DNA from: Acorus gramineus
Taxonomy: Eukaryota > Streptophyta > Magnoliopsida > Acorales > Acoraceae
NCBI GenBank assembly: GCA_030737835.1
Contig: CM060855.1
Coordinates: 16,001,438-16,065,437, forward strand
Direction: 5' to 3'
DNA length: 64,000 nt
The notes under the pieces were generated by a model. The model had not been told where the DNA came from. It worked only from the letters and a program-made list of their open reading frames with translations, and ran no database searches. Shown here one piece after another: positions 50,253-62,762 of this stretch (positions are counted from its first letter, which is position 1; each line of letters starts with the position of its first letter). A program made the translations under genes and the position numbers.

Positions 50253-50698
50253 TTTAAAAAACCCGTTTGTTTTGGGTATAAGCCCCTGCATAACCCAGGA
50301 TAAAAATTTTGGTGTGTTTGTTTACCTTGGATAACCCTTGATAAAGTATGCCCGAATAAACTAGTATAAAGTGGTATATGGTTTCCAATGAACCCCTAAA
50401 ATTAAAGTTATCCTAGGTTATTCCACCCAAAGAATATGTGAGCCCATTATCAAATCAAATGTCATCACCTCTTCTAAATCACCTATTAAATTAACTATCA
50501 TTATTTTTTTACCTTTTTAAATCTTTATCCATACTTTATTCACATTTTACTTAAACAACAAAACATTTATTCTTACATTTACCAACTAGAATAATTCAAA
50601 ACACAACCAAACACAAAATCATTTTATCCTTTTTTATACTCACTTATGCTCGGATAAACGTATACCCAAGAATAAATCTTTGGAACGGGGTTTAGCAT
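50253..50698. mobile_element. MITE family 1, copy 3 (in unit B)
   Basis: Ends read ACCCGTTTGTTTTGGGTATA and, inverted, ACCCCGTTCCAAAG; the interior matches the other family-1 copies. Unit A lacks it. A 3-bp TTA target duplication is possible but not certain. Confidence 0.75.
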
Positions 50699-51014
50699 GA
50701 ACTAAAAAACTAAGACTAAAAATTTAACCTGATTACTTTAGAATCTCAAATATATAAGAAGATAAAACCTTGAGTTCTCTGCGGCTTGGGATTTAGAAAA
50801 ACTTGGGGCTTCTCTTTCAACTTTCAATTTTTCTTAGAACTTAGAAAGGATTAATAAGTAGAGTTCTTTATATAGGCAAAAGTAAAGGTGATTAGAGTAG
50901 GTGGTTAATATTGGGATTTATTTTATGATAAGATTAGAAAAAAGAAGAAGGATAAGACAGTGACAAAGTTGAAAATTTGTTAGTATTAATATTTATTTGT
51001 TATCTTATATTAAA

Positions 51015-51539
51015 GGGAAAAATTCAAATAAACCCCTGTAAACAGTCTGAAATCCATATAACCCATTGACTTTTCCTAAAATCTATATAAACCCCCTGAA
51101 AAAACCTATATAAATCCAAATAATCCGCTGAGTTAAACTTCCATTGACAGATAATGAATATTATATGCATATTTCGTTTGGTTAACATTAGTTGAAAACA
51201 AAGTATACTAAACCCCCCTTACAATGTGTTAAAAATGCTAAAAATTCTCTTGTAAATTATGATTTGAACCCTCAGGAAAGGGTTTAATAATCTATCTGGA
51301 GAGGTAAATTCGTCATATACAATGAGGTTTTTTTTTCTTTTTTTGCATTTTTAACAAATTATAAGGGGTTTTTGTTATTCAATGTGTTAAGCCAGAGATA
51401 ACCAAACAAAATATTCGTAGAATATTCATAATTTGTCAACGGAAATTTAATTCAAGGGGTTATTTAGATTTACATAAGTGCTTTAAGTGGGGTTATATGG
51501 ATTTCAGACTATTTACAACGGGTTATTTGGATTTTTCCC
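51015..51539. mobile_element. Mutator-type MITE with 9-bp target duplication
   Basis: Begins GGGAAAAATTCAAATAA and ends TTATTTGGATTTTTCCC, with about 50-bp inverted ends that include AGTCTGAAATCCATATAACC on both. The target duplication is TATATTAAA (51006-51014 and 51540-51548). A 9-bp duplication is the signature of Mutator. Unit A lacks the insertion. Confidence 0.9.
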
Positions 51540-52248
51540 TATATTAAAATATGGTATTCAAAAATATATTTTATGATGATACTATAAATCATATTATTTT
51601 ATGTGACACCTGACTCATTGAGGTAGTCGTAGGTTAGGATAGTCAAGAGATACAACAGTCCCAAAAAACTTATGGATTAGGTAAATGTGAGATGTTGAAT
51701 CCCATATTAACTAATGAGAAGAGATAGTCTGTTCTTATACCTAAGACTCTAAGAGCAATGCGAATAATTTCTTGTTGTGTAAGTCTAGAATATTAATTTT
51801 AATTTTTTCATATTTTAAAATTGTATTACATACACTTGGAAACTCTTTTTGGTTTTATAATAGATAGATATATAGTAAATTCATTAATCGAAATTATAGG
51901 TACAGGAACTCAATAATTTGGGTCATGATTTGAATTATTCCACAAAATCGTGTTCTCATTAAATTAAAAATTGAAGTAAACATATTATAATCAAATATCA
52001 AACAAGCTCCTTAAACATGAATTCCAATCAATTTAATCGAGCATATACCCAATACAAAATCACACAGAATTAGTAGAATGAGATTAGAATCAACCTGAGA
52101 AATCCTATAAAACATGCAAATATTTTTTTAATCGAAATTGATATATATTTCAGAACGCTATTCACACAAAGGAGCATTACAAAAAGAAAATGAATTTTCT
52201 GATCATGTCTCAAACAAATAACAAAAAAAGAAATAAAATTTTACTTAC

Positions 52249-52425
52249 CCCAGCAAAAGAAAAGCAATCAAAACAAGGGTCGATGAGAATGAAATATGGA
52301 TTCGAGAAACCCAATCTGTTGGGATTTTATAAGAGCGTCGGCGAGTGAGTCACAGTTGTTTTGTTTGTTGAGATTTTCATTTTAGACACGAAGAGATCGT
52401 TCGGAAATATTTATAAGAAGCAGCA
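52249..52425 (-). promoter_or_regulatory. Promoter and leader exon of F-box copy B
   Basis: Same layout as copy A: TATA box CTTATAAATATTTCCG (about 52402-52417), then leader, then donor GCTGGG|GTAAGT at 52248/52249. The leader would be joined to the coding start at 49098 across a ~3-kb intron carrying the MITEs. Confidence 0.6.
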
Positions 52426-52790
52426 AATACTTATATTTTCTATTTATTCAAAATTTAAGATTTTAAAAATATATTTTAAAATTTCAAAATCAGATTTAAA
52501 ATTTAAATAAATCATATCAATATATATATAAAATTAAATCTGTTACTTCTATTACTTTACTTCACATAGCTTTTTCATTTCCGTGTTTACTCTTTTTTTA
52601 ATTTAGCAATTACTTATATTGTATTTATTAAAATTTAAGATTTTAAATCAATTTTAGATAAATCACAAATATATTTTAAGATTTCAAAATCAATTAGTTA
52701 AAGGGTATTCAAGTCCACCATCACATTAATATTCATATGTTTAATGAAAGGGTATTTAAATATTATCTTAAATCACAATTCATATAACCT

Positions 52791-54140
52791 ATTATGGGCA
52801 TATCAAATCTATCTTCTATCTATTATCTAACCAAAAGTCTTTGTTTTATGTTTGTTCCTTTATGTGTTACATTTTTATTTTTTAATTTTACCCTTATTTA
52901 TTTAGCATCTTAAATTTTAAATTAAATGGTAAGAACGGGAAATACATATTACCATGTGTTTGTTTTATGTTTGTTCATTTGTGTGTTATATTTTCAATTT
53001 TATGATGATTTAATTATCATATTTGATTTTAAATTAAGGGGTAAAAATGAGTAATACGTATTTTAATATTTTAGTAGATAATATGAGATATTCATTAAAT
53101 CTATCTTGTTTTTTAATAACTGAAATAAATAAAATGAGTTAGGAAGGTTCAAATCTATATCTATATCTATTATCTATTACAACTATTAACCATTATTATT
53201 ATTACTACTACTACTACTATAAATGTACGAGTTAAAGGGAAACATTTTAGTCGAATATACCCCTAAAAATTCAATAAAAAGACCACTATATCCATCAACA
53301 AATCTAAAAATTATTTAGTTTGTTTAGATTTATATTCAATCTTATCTTATTGCTTTTAAGATTTAGTGTTTTCTTAATGTTTATCTAAGAAGTATAGTGA
53401 TTTGGACGAATGAGTAGTCTGTTTCAACAAAAAGATAATACTACAACTATATTTTTGAATTGTAATAACATATTTGGGGGATTAATATATTATAATACGG
53501 ATTAATATTATATATAAAAACCCTTTATGAACTAATATTTTCAAATTAATTAAAAATAAAAATAAAAGATGCTAAACAGTGTTTGAAATATAAAAATAAA
53601 AAATGATAAATTTGGATCAGTAATATGTTATAAGATAATTTAGTAAAATTATCTTATAACATATTACTGATCCAAATTTATCATTTTTTATATCAATTTT
53701 TAGATCCGTGTCTTATTGATTTTGAGTTATATTTTTTAAATAACTTTTGAAAAGAACTACTTACTCATTTTGTGTGTTGAATTCATGTATGCACTAACTA
53801 ATTCTCCTAATATTTAAAAATATTCAATCAAATGAAGGATTAGAACTTTTTTTTTTAATCGTTAAGCAATCATTTAAAAGCAAATGAAAAAAATTAATTT
53901 TTAATTTAATTATTATTGAAGCATAACCAAACATAAACAAAAAATTATAAAAAATATAAAAACTAAAATCATTTTTTAAAAAGACAAAGACTTAGAAAAA
54001 AGAAATGAAGTGAATAGGTGTAATTTTTATTTTTTTTATAAAAGTAATTATAAATTATATGATCAGTATTGACGCAGAAGCCGTCGACAAACAATAAAAA
54101 AATCATACGTACCTATCTTTGGCCAAAGCCATGACATATC
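52791..54140. other. AT-rich intergenic DNA with local repeats
   Basis: No gene seen. A ~110-bp unit at about 52841-52950 recurs at about 52959-53065. A possible Helitron-like start (CTATCTATTATCTAACC, near 52820) has no matching end. It includes the perfect hairpin listed separately. Confidence 0.5.
53596..53691. repeat. Perfect inverted repeat, 45-bp arms, 6-nt loop
   Basis: Left arm 53596-53640 and right arm 53647-53691 are exact complements (left begins ATAAAAAATGATAAATTTGG, loop TAGTAA). It lies in gene-free DNA. Perfect arms this long in noncoding DNA suggest a recent origin or a fold-back copy event. Confidence 0.9.
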
Positions 54141-55060
54141 AACATATGCCTCAAAAAGGACCAATCAACCTTGTCATAGGCTTCTTGAACTGTAAAAAAA
54201 ACCTTGTTGAAGGGAACGATCCGAGATAAAAGCAGTCTGATTTGCTTCTACCAAGGAGCCAATCACCTCCGTCAAGCGGTTCTCAAGCACTTTTGAAACA
54301 AATTTGAAGCATGCATTAATTAGACTTAACTTATTTCTACCTTTGAGAATGGAGACTCTAACTTCTGTTTCCAATCCTCCGACATGACTTGAAGGCCCTC
54401 ATCAAGCCATGGGACCCTTTTTCGACGGGGTGCTTTGACCATAACGTGAAAATGAACGACCAAAGCCTCTCGAATTTCTGATTCAGAGGAGGTTCTTGAG
54501 TCTCCAATCTTCAATAAATCAATCCTGTTGAATGTGTTACAATCTCCTTCCTTCAATCAGATTAAGCCGCATTCTTCCAACGCGTCGAGCAGGGAAATAA
54601 ATGTCAAAGGAGACCGCAGTCCAAGCCTTGAGGATGTGTTTCAGCCTTTTTAGCTTCAAAGTGATCCTCTTGGCCCCCCCTGTACCTCTTCTTCTATCAG
54701 AAGATTCCACCAATTCTCCACCACCACCCGAAACCTTCAACTTTAAGCTACCATTGTCTAGCCCGCCCTCCTGAAAGGAAAAGAGGGTTGTCGTCAGAAG
54801 AGGTAATGCGAGGGAGGCAAAAGATGGAACAAGACGGGAACGCATCTTCCAACTCATTGTCCACTAGGACTCAATCAAGGTGTGCCAATGACGGGTGCTC
54901 CCGAAGACTGCTCCAGGTGAATGCTTGAGAGAGAGATCAGAGGAAGGTCAATGAACCCCTCATACTCAATCCAGTCCAAGAACTAACTCATATCCCTAGA
55001 AATGCCACTCAAACAATTTATGTCCTCCACCCATCGAGTAATGTTCCTCGTAAACACTCT
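54140..55060 (-). mobile_element. LINE (L1-type) fragment: endonuclease end and reverse transcriptase start
   Basis: Reading minus, 55060-54750 carries an endonuclease C-terminal pattern (WSSLRE, then SLAHLD, VDNELED, FPSC, then LPRITS). Further on, 54330-54180 has RT block words (SLINACFKFVSKVLENRL, then EANQTAFISDRS). Several frame breaks and stops separate them. Both ends are missing, so it is a dead remnant. Confidence 0.8.
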
Positions 55061-55339
55061 CAAACGGGATAACTGTTTTTTTTTTTTTTTTTTTTTCAAA
55101 CACCCCCTCAAACAGAAGCTCTAGAGAAGGGACATAACACATTCCACCCCCACCATTTTCTGGGCCTCCCCTTCAAATCTCAACCTAGGGCTGATAAACG
55201 AACCAAGCGGCTCGGGCTCAGTTCTAGCTCAACTAATTTTTATAATTAATCTCTTAAGATAATTTAATTTTACTTTTAATCACGCTTCATTTTTAATTGC
55301 AAAAACTAATCCTGAGTCCGCTAATTGGATTTTTTAATT

Positions 55340-56230
55340 TTCTAATTTTTTACGGAGGTTTGTTATATATAACACGCCTCTCGTATAATAGCACCCCCCG
55401 GGTGCTTTTTTGAAATTTTTTAATAACACGCCTCCACTGTTCATATATATAAATTCACCTCCCAACCCGAAAAACCCATTTCTCTCTCACACCCGAAATA
55501 CCCATGTCCCTCACTCTATTCTCTTGACTTAGGATCACTAAAGAGTTTTAAAGCTCTTCCAATCTGAAAGGTACATATTGTAACTTCAAAAATAAATTAT
55601 TTTGCATGTCATTGTGATCCTTTGTTAAAAAATTTTTATCATTTTTTTCTTATCAATTTTTTTTGTCATTTTTTTTTTGAAATTGTTTGTTATATTTTTT
55701 TGCACTAAAATGGTTTGAGTTCAAACCTAAATTGTACACATCCATGTCATATTCATACATTGTGTAGGTTTGTTTATTTAAGTTATTTGTATTATTTATT
55801 TACTTTTTTCATGTATAAGCCCTAATTTTTTTTTGGCAAATGAATAAAATAAATTTTAAATACATTTGCATAGTATTTGAAGTGTTGTGATTTGTTTGTA
55901 GATGGGAAAAAAATCCGATATACCTTTGATATACTCATTCGATGGCAAAATCATTCAACATGAGGAAACTTTAATATACGAAGGTGGTTCTCGAAAAACC
56001 ACTATCGTAAATAAGAAGATTTCCTATATTGATTTACTTCAAAAAATGTTTGAATTAACGAGAACGGATCAAAGTCATCACATATTGTCGATGATTGCCA
56101 TGCATCCCACATGTCCTAGAATGAGCTCGGGTATCCCCATCGAAGACGATGTGATATTGGGAACGAACAGTGAGACATATCATGCCACCACCCCCTCCGA
56201 GACTCCCTCGTGGATATATTGCAGATAACA
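55340..56230 (+). mobile_element. Transposase-like fragment with leader, possibly MULE
   Basis: A leader-like stretch (55370-55510) carries AATAACACGCCTC twice and CATATATATAAATTC, followed by an intron and an acceptor TTGTTTGTAG|ATGGG at 55901. The exon codes for about 108 residues. Confidence 0.4.
55902..56228 (+). pseudogene. PB1-like N-terminal domain fragment of a plant MULE transposase
   Basis: The 108-residue frame reads IPLIYSFDGKII, ISYIDLLQKMFEL, then PIEDDVILG. This looks like the N-terminal PB1-like domain that opens many plant MuDR-type transposases. No catalytic domain follows before 57 kb. I would not assign function; the similarity is by pattern only. Confidence 0.45.
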
Positions 56231-56479
56231 TGGTTTTGATTTAAAAGGATTTTATGGCATTCTTAACCATCCATGCACAAATTTTTCTATAATTAACTAA
56301 TCTCACTTAATATCAGTAGGTGCCGGCAATATGCAGGCACATAATATATTAAATAAGTGTCTTATCGTATTATTATATTTTTTTGTGTGTATATGTATAT
56401 ATAATACATTTATATATTTTTTGTATATATAATATTGAGAAAGTAAAGTTTAAAAATTTATAAATAAAAAAAATATTTT

Positions 56480-56565
56480 CAAAAAACATTTTAGGCGCCT
56501 GCCAGGCCCATGGCGGCCCGCTGCTGGCAGTCTAGGCCCGGCTTGGCCCATCAAAGTTAACGAGC
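56480..56565. repeat. GGCCC-rich transposon edge
   Basis: CCAGGCCCATGGCGGCCCG and nearby words resemble the GC-rich blocks at 5105-5185. It may be the far end of an element opening near 55185 (GGCTGATAAACGAACC). Confidence 0.35.
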
Positions 56566-56675
56566 CAACTCAGTACTGCACATCGTCCATTTCTTAAAAA
56601 AAAAAAAAAAAGTTCTGCTCCACAGATGGGGGTGTGCAAATTGAAAGTACAATACAAACAGAACACCCTATCTTG

Positions 56676-56962
56676 TTTTTATTTTATTTTGGGCGTTGTT
56701 ACACCTAGACCCATTTTCAGCCTTATTTTCAGCTCTATATGTGTCGATAGATTTCTATCGACGCATATGCTCACCTTAACAAGACAAATGCTTCGAAAGA
56801 ATTTTTTTACATTTTCTATAAATGCATCCATACAATTCATTAGAGTATATGTTTCATTTTTTATAAAAGCATGTACTTCATTAGATGAGATTTCCTATTT
56901 TTAAAAAATTTGAAACATATGTAAACTGAAATTAAGACTGAATGTAACATTATCCTTTTATT
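56676..56962. mobile_element. MITE family 2, reversed copy
   Basis: Starts near TGTTACACC and ends ATGTAACATTATCC, the reverse of the copy at 45308-45593. It shares words such as ATATGTTTCATTTTTTATAA. Confidence 0.6.
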
Positions 56963-57229
56963 TTTATTTTTTTGCATATAATCTCTTTGGAAAATGACAA
57001 TTTTCAAACATTAATCCCAATTATGTTTTGTTGCACATTTAACTCTAGTCCAAAAATCTAACGTTTGACATTAGACTGGGTTTATTTTTATTTTTATTTT
57101 ATTATAGGGGCAAAGGTGATTTATCTGTCATATCTCCATCATTTTTTACATTAAAATTTAAATTTTATCTCAATCTTATCTATTTAAAATTTACATTTTT
57201 AATACTCTTTTTTATATATCTTATATTTG

Positions 57230-57577
57230 TTAAAGTGTCGGACATGCCTCCAGCCGTGCCACTGAGATGGGCTGCATTTTTTGGTCTAGACACGGCCCAG
57301 CCCATTTCAGCCCAAAATTTAAAAAAAAGGGGAAAAAAGGCCCAAACCCATTTAAACAGTCCACATGGTTCCAAAGATATCCATTTAAACAAAAGGCCTC
57401 ACTTAAAAGGTTCAAAAAAATAAAAAATCAGAAAGTTGAAACCCTAGAAAAGTTTTCTGCAATGTTGGAACCCGTGGGACCTCTGCTGTTTTCACTGTTT
57501 GCAAAATCTGGGACCCTCTCTCTGCCTCTCTCCTCTTTTGATCTCTCTCTCTCCCTTCTGCGATCTCTCTCTCTCCC

Positions 57578-57617
<40 letters not shown>

Positions 57618-57775
57618 GCCATGTCTCTCCCTCCCCCTCTGTGATTTCTCTATCTCCCCCTGCCATGTCTCTCCCTCCCCCTCTCAGTTATTTCTCTATC
57701 TCCCCCTGCCATGTCTCTCCCTCTTTCATTGAGTCACTGCCATGTCTCTCTCCCCCTGCCATGTATAAAACAGTG
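57230..57775. repeat. GGCCC edge followed by (CT)n low-complexity sequence
   Basis: 57240-57320 has GGCCCAGCCCATTTCAGCCC. 57490-57760 is mostly CTCTCT with repeated CCCTGCCATGTCTCTCCCTC units. Ser/Leu/Pro or Arg/Glu open frames here are not genes. Confidence 0.8.
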
Positions 57776-57809
57776 GTTTATTAGTGTATAAAACAATGGT
57801 TGATTAGTT

Positions 57810-58133
57810 TAAAACAATTGGGCCCTCTCGTAATCACCTCCTCTTTAAAGGGGACTCGTGCCTATGAGGAGAACATTTGGGAATCGCTCGTCCACCATAT
57901 AAAAGCTTGGGGTGTGGCATGCGCAGGAGCGAGGAAGATTGGCTTCCTAAGGGGAAAGCTTTGTATTGAGTAGTCACATTTCTCTTAGGATTTTTTGGAT
58001 CCGGGATGTTGTAGTAGACCCCTCCTCTACTACACATTTTGTGATGGGTCTTTTTGCACTGCTTTTCCCTTTGGGCATTACCTTTGAATAAAATTAAGGC
58101 CAGTGCCTATCATTCTCTCAACAAAAAAAAAAA
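57810..58133 (+). mobile_element. 3' end of a non-LTR element with A tail
   Basis: Ends GGCATTACCTTTGAATAAA, then ATTCTCTCAAC and an A12 tail. It includes coding-like but interrupted sequence. This is the usual look of a truncated LINE 3' end. Confidence 0.45.
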
Positions 58134-58984
58134 AGAAGCGAAGAAAACACATGATAAACTGCTTTTTTTTTTTTAATTTAAAAAAAATTGAGAACATTCA
58201 CAAAATAGCAAGAGCAATTTTGTCACAATTTAGAACAACACAATGCTATGTAGATTAGCTATCACTCTGTGAAATTTTAATGCCCTGGAAAACAATAGCC
58301 TGAACTGTGTTATACACCAAAAAGATGTTATCCAGAATAGGCTAACAAACCTTCCTCTTTTGCTAGCACTGCTCCTAATAGAATGTAATCATACTTAGGG
58401 CCAAAACCAGCCAGCCAGCAGCCCATCAGCCAAAAGCCATCACTTCTTCATGCTTACTTCCATCATAAGATCCAGAATTCTTTACCCTGAGTGTCGCTAC
58501 TCTACTGCTTTCCCTGCTCTGGTTTCGAAAGAACTTCCCTAAACTAAAGTACATAGAAGCGAGGGGTTAAGGATGGATGTAAGGAATTAGGTAGGGAGGT
58601 AACGAGAAACGTCAAGTCTCAGTCACGGGAACAAAGACTACAAAAACAAAAGTCCATACCACCGCCTGTCAAAAGTTAGATAAAGGAATTTCTTTAATAC
58701 AAACCATTTCCTAGCCCTTACAAAGCTCTCCTTCATTATGGTACTAGGGTTGGGTGTGGCAGTTAGGAAGACGACTAAGACTATGGTTTCTCAACTTTTG
58801 GGCCTATAGAAAATGAAAATTTTGGATTTCCAGATGGGCTTCCCTAAGCGAAATCGACTTCTCATTCTTTCGGGCCTATATGAAGGGTGGTTGGGGGTCG
58901 CTACACCTGGTCCTTCGTCGTCACCTCATTTTGATTGGTGTAATTCCATACATGTAGGGTCTAAGCATGATATGAGAATCTGGA

Positions 58985-59112
58985 ATTGCAAACTGAGTTT
59001 AATTAGCCAGTTTACACCCTCTAATTCCAAAATGGAAGTCAGGAGTTCAAATCCAACCCCTGCTTGGTGTGCCGGGGTACTTCCAAGTTTTTCTTTTTAC
59101 CAAAAAAAAAAA
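58985..59112 (+). mobile_element. SINE-like element with A tail
   Basis: Box A-like TTAGCCAGTTTAC and box B-like GGAGTTCAAATCC (about 59042) are followed by an A tail (59100-59111). Weaker than the SINE in the Pumilio gene. Confidence 0.4.
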
Positions 59113-59702
59113 TGTCTAATAGTCTGATAATTTCAAACATCGTAAAACCTTGATGATTTCCTATTGTAATTGTATAATAGACTTGAATTCTCAAGGAGTA
59201 CATATCCTCTATAGGCCACCAAATGGGCAGTCTTAAACTTGTGAACTTTACATGGATAATTTCCCATCAATGAAGGGCAATTACTCATTCTCAGTAAAAA
59301 AAAAATAATTATGAAATCATGAACAAAGGAAATGAGAAAAAGGAGGTTGTAGCCCTCAACAACAAAGATTTAAACTGAATGAACATTAAAAATCTCACAC
59401 AAAATTGCCCAATTAGATAAGCCAAGAGATACTTACCTAGATTCTCATCCTGCTTTGATATGGCTAACCTAGACATATCATTCACCCGTCTGTGCTATCT
59501 TCTGTTTTTTACATTTCCGGAATCCATCTTCACATAACCTGCTCATTCAAAAATGATATTACGGTCACTTTACATTGAAGATGTATTAGGGCATAATGGT
59601 TATCTACAATATCATCAAGAATGTGAAAAACTTAATTAGAAAATAATAACTAAAAATTTAAATTTCCCGTGCTTTAAAAAAACCATGCAAGCAATATGCA
59701 GA

Positions 59703-59775
59703 TCAGTGGCGGACCCACATTAGCAGGCGGAGGGGCTTAAGCACCCCCCCCTTCCTCCCCTTGAAATTTGGGAAA
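59703..59775. mobile_element. Terminus of a probable hAT-type element
   Basis: CAGTGGCGGACCCACATTAG and a following GGCGGAGGGGCTTAAGC-(C)7 run resemble a common plant hAT end. The other end was not found. Confidence 0.4.
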
Positions 59776-60246
59776 AACCTACATTTCACCCATCAAAAAT
59801 TAGTAGAGAGAGATAGAGAGGAAATGACTCAACAAGATAAAAGGCCTTTTTATCCATCATAACAAAAAAAATTCAAATTCTAATATAACTGTGTAAGTTA
59901 CTCCTATCTCATTATTCACCCAAATCGAGCATTAAGATGGTTTCAACACTTTCAGAGAACAAACTGCTGAAGCCAACGGCCTAAAAAAGGCATACCAAAT
60001 TAATCTTTCAAGAATTACTTCTTGTGTTTTTAAATGAATGAAGAAATGCATATTTATGGAGTTTTTGCTTTGCATTTCGAATAACTTTCTTTATGTCCAA
60101 CCATCGAATTAGAATTAAATTCTTGAAAAAAATGAATCTATAAAAGAGAATTGTCGGTTCAGAGGTCAATCATTGACAGAACTTATCTGATCATGATTAT
60201 ACCTTCGGTTTATTAATCATATTCATCTTGAAATTTCTCCACTTAC

Positions 60247-62696
60247 TCTATGCGCATCCTAGCCTGTGTGCGGTTGGATTTAAGAGAAGCAAAGCTTTCT
60301 TCAAGGCTAGAAGAGCCGAACCCTCCTTGTTGATCAGAGGTTGCTAAACTGCAGCGGTCTAAAGAAATCAAAACCTCATCTATGTTTGGAAATGTTGAGT
60401 TGCTCCGAACTTGTTCTTTAAAAAATTCCAGCAAAATAACACCTAAACATTGGTCAAGGAAACAGCACGGATAAAGTATATGAGCACAAAATGCAAAAAA
60501 ATGTGTATTGCATTGCAACCTTAGCTGGACAATTCAACAGATCATTTATTAAAATGCAAATAAAATATTCAGAGATGAAGAGAATTGTTTTACGACTTAT
60601 GCAGCACGAAAGAGTCGACCAAAGCATAATTACAAATATTATATTCTCTATGTAAAGATGAAGCAGTAACTTTTTTGAACATTTAAGATTCATGGAATCA
60701 ACTGGAGTTTTGATTTCTTAGCCAAATACAGAAGTTAATACCGAATGTCGACAAATTTCCACAAATTTCTGACCAAAAAGTGCAACAGAGCTTCATTGAA
60801 AATTTTATTATAATAAATTATTGATTGTGAGAAGAGAGTAGAGCAATGCTGAAACCATTCAACAGTTTATACGCCACCAGCTGATTAGTAATCAAATGAC
60901 ACTAACTCCAGAATCTGAGGTAGCAAGGCATAGTTGACACTTGACAGAAAAGGGAAAGGAGGTGTTTGATGAAAGTCAATATTCCAATTAATCCATGGAA
61001 TGGCCTTACAGCAAACCTTGAATTCCAGGAATGAAGTGCTCTAAATGCTAGAATCTTTGGATTAATAATAATACAGAGTATGCTTATAGTAGATCACAAG
61101 ACACTGAATGACATCATGCAAAGGTTATCAGGTACTCGGAAAAATGTTGTTGTTGAATGAAACCAGAGTAAGCCGCTCTTTGTTGTGGTCATCTTTCAGA
61201 TAGATCATGGATGGGCAGCAAACCCTGTTGTCACAACCAAACTACCAAGGGATTTGCCTACATTAATAGGAGGTCTGCCCTTGGATAACCTTATCATCAA
61301 CTTTTAGATCAGGTAATATCCCGGATAAATTAACCCAAAACAGCAAGCCCTCATACGTATTTGCATAGCTGGTCCATGCATTCAACTTTTCTTTAACTGC
61401 AACCAAAAAGAAATGATTTTAAGTCTCATGACGGGTAAGGTATCAAACAGCACTAATACTCCATTCAATAGCTACTCTATACACTGGAATACCAAACAGC
61501 AATGGTATAACAATGATCATCAGCAATCTATTCTGAATTCGCATTTCATCTTTGACCAGGTTTTCTGTATTTACCTTATAACACGTATCTGCATAAGCAA
61601 AAACTGTCATAAAGTACTACTAATGGATCTTTTCTAATTAACAGAACATAAAATATAAAAAAAAATAGCAAATATATATATTTTAACCACCAACTTCTCT
61701 CGGGCACAAATAGAAATGGCTTGTTCGATAAATATACTAGTTGCCGTCAAACACAGTGTTCATGAGTTTTTTTTTAAACTAAATGGTGCATTGCCATCCC
61801 TGATCCAGCCATCTAACATAGCACATCCAATAAAAAGAATATCGAATGGCATTACCATATGGTTATCAATGATCTGGGCAGCCCAAAGAAAAACAGTGCA
61901 CAACTTGGTAATTCATATTTGATCAGGAGGATTGCAAACATCCTTCCCACAATAATTGAGTGCCTTGATGCGGACATCAAGTCTTCTTCAAAAAAAGTTG
62001 CGCAGCATTTCTAACCCACTGACCACCCACTTAAGGTAAACACATGAACAATACACCAGTTCAGATCTAAACTAATATAATTATATTAAAAAAGATAATC
62101 CCCAAGAACTATAGATCTTTACAAGATATCAAGCAGCAAGCTAAACTCATTTTTCTGCATGTTCGGTTAAATGAATGTTAGCCGAGAACCATGCTCTGCC
62201 TCAGAATTACTTTCAAATTTTGCAAAGGAAAAGGAGATCATTAACATCAAACATAGTAAGTAACATACTAAGAGCGCGAAGAATTCTGACATCAAACTTA
62301 GCAGCGATCTCCTTGTGACCAATGACTTCAGTCCTTTGAATCGCCAGTTGTTTTATAGTAATTAAAAAATTCTGAAACCAAACAAAAACTATCAGAATTC
62401 CATAGGGCCATAACAGAACGGCCATATCAGATTCTTTTCAAAGAGCATGATAAGACATTATATAACTTCCAGAAAGGCCAGTTTCAATGCACGGATAATG
62501 CTGTAAGCACTGTGCATAGAAATGCTGTAAGCACCTAATATTCTCCACTATAATCAAAGAGTTGATGAAAATATATAAATATGTATAAAAGCAGAAATTT
62601 GGACGTACAATCTCTGATTCAGAGAGCGAGGATAACCATTCCAGATCTTCAGGCCTCATAATCCACCAATCTTCTGATGCAGAGACAAGGAGAGGT
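60247..62696 (-). CDS. Unrecognised minus-strand gene, three supported exons (partial)
   Basis: Three exons have good borders in matching phase: 62696-62609 (acceptor TTATAG, donor GTACGT), 62371-62269 (acceptor GGTTTCAG, donor GTATGT) and 60442-60247 (acceptor TGTTTAG, donor GTAAGT). They translate to ASEDWWIMRPEDLEWLSSL, then KQLAIQRTEVIGHKEIAAKF, then a hydrophilic Ser-rich stretch ending ARMRIE. The first two exons join directly in frame; the third needs at least one missing exon between 60.4 and 62.3 kb (exon-like candidates near 61750-61890 and 61930-62015). I do not recognise the family. The upstream side would continue past the LTR at 62763, and perhaps past the window end. Confidence 0.55.
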
Positions 62697-62762
62697 CTAT
62701 AAGCCTTTATATGGTTTATCAAATAAACTAATTAGACTTCAAAAGAAAAATAATCAAATAGA

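Larger units (their letters stand above)
41071..52790. repeat. Tandem duplication of an F-box/FBD gene unit
   Basis: Copy A is about 41071-47180 and copy B about 47195-52790; the end of A abuts the start of B. They align through coding exons, introns, leader exons and promoter. Each also has private changes: A has a Helitron, a 46198-47133 insertion, a MITE and a ~290-bp exon deletion; B has a MITE-1, a MULE-type MITE and a ~176-bp local duplication near 49265-49575. The shared sequence serves as an empty-site control for the insertions. Confidence 0.9.
58134..60246. other. Gene-free stretch with small elements
   Basis: No gene seen. It contains a SINE-like piece (58985-59112) and one transposon end (59703-59770), listed separately. 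It may hold 3' exons or UTR of the minus-strand gene at 60247-62696, but none was recognised. Confidence 0.45.

Noticed and set aside
53596..53691. microRNA precursor
   Set aside because: Perfect 45-bp pairing with a 6-nt loop and no bulges is unlike plant pre-miRNA; no evidence of expression.
57267..57732. Ser/Leu-rich and Arg/Glu-rich frames
   Set aside because: Translation of (CT)n repeats.
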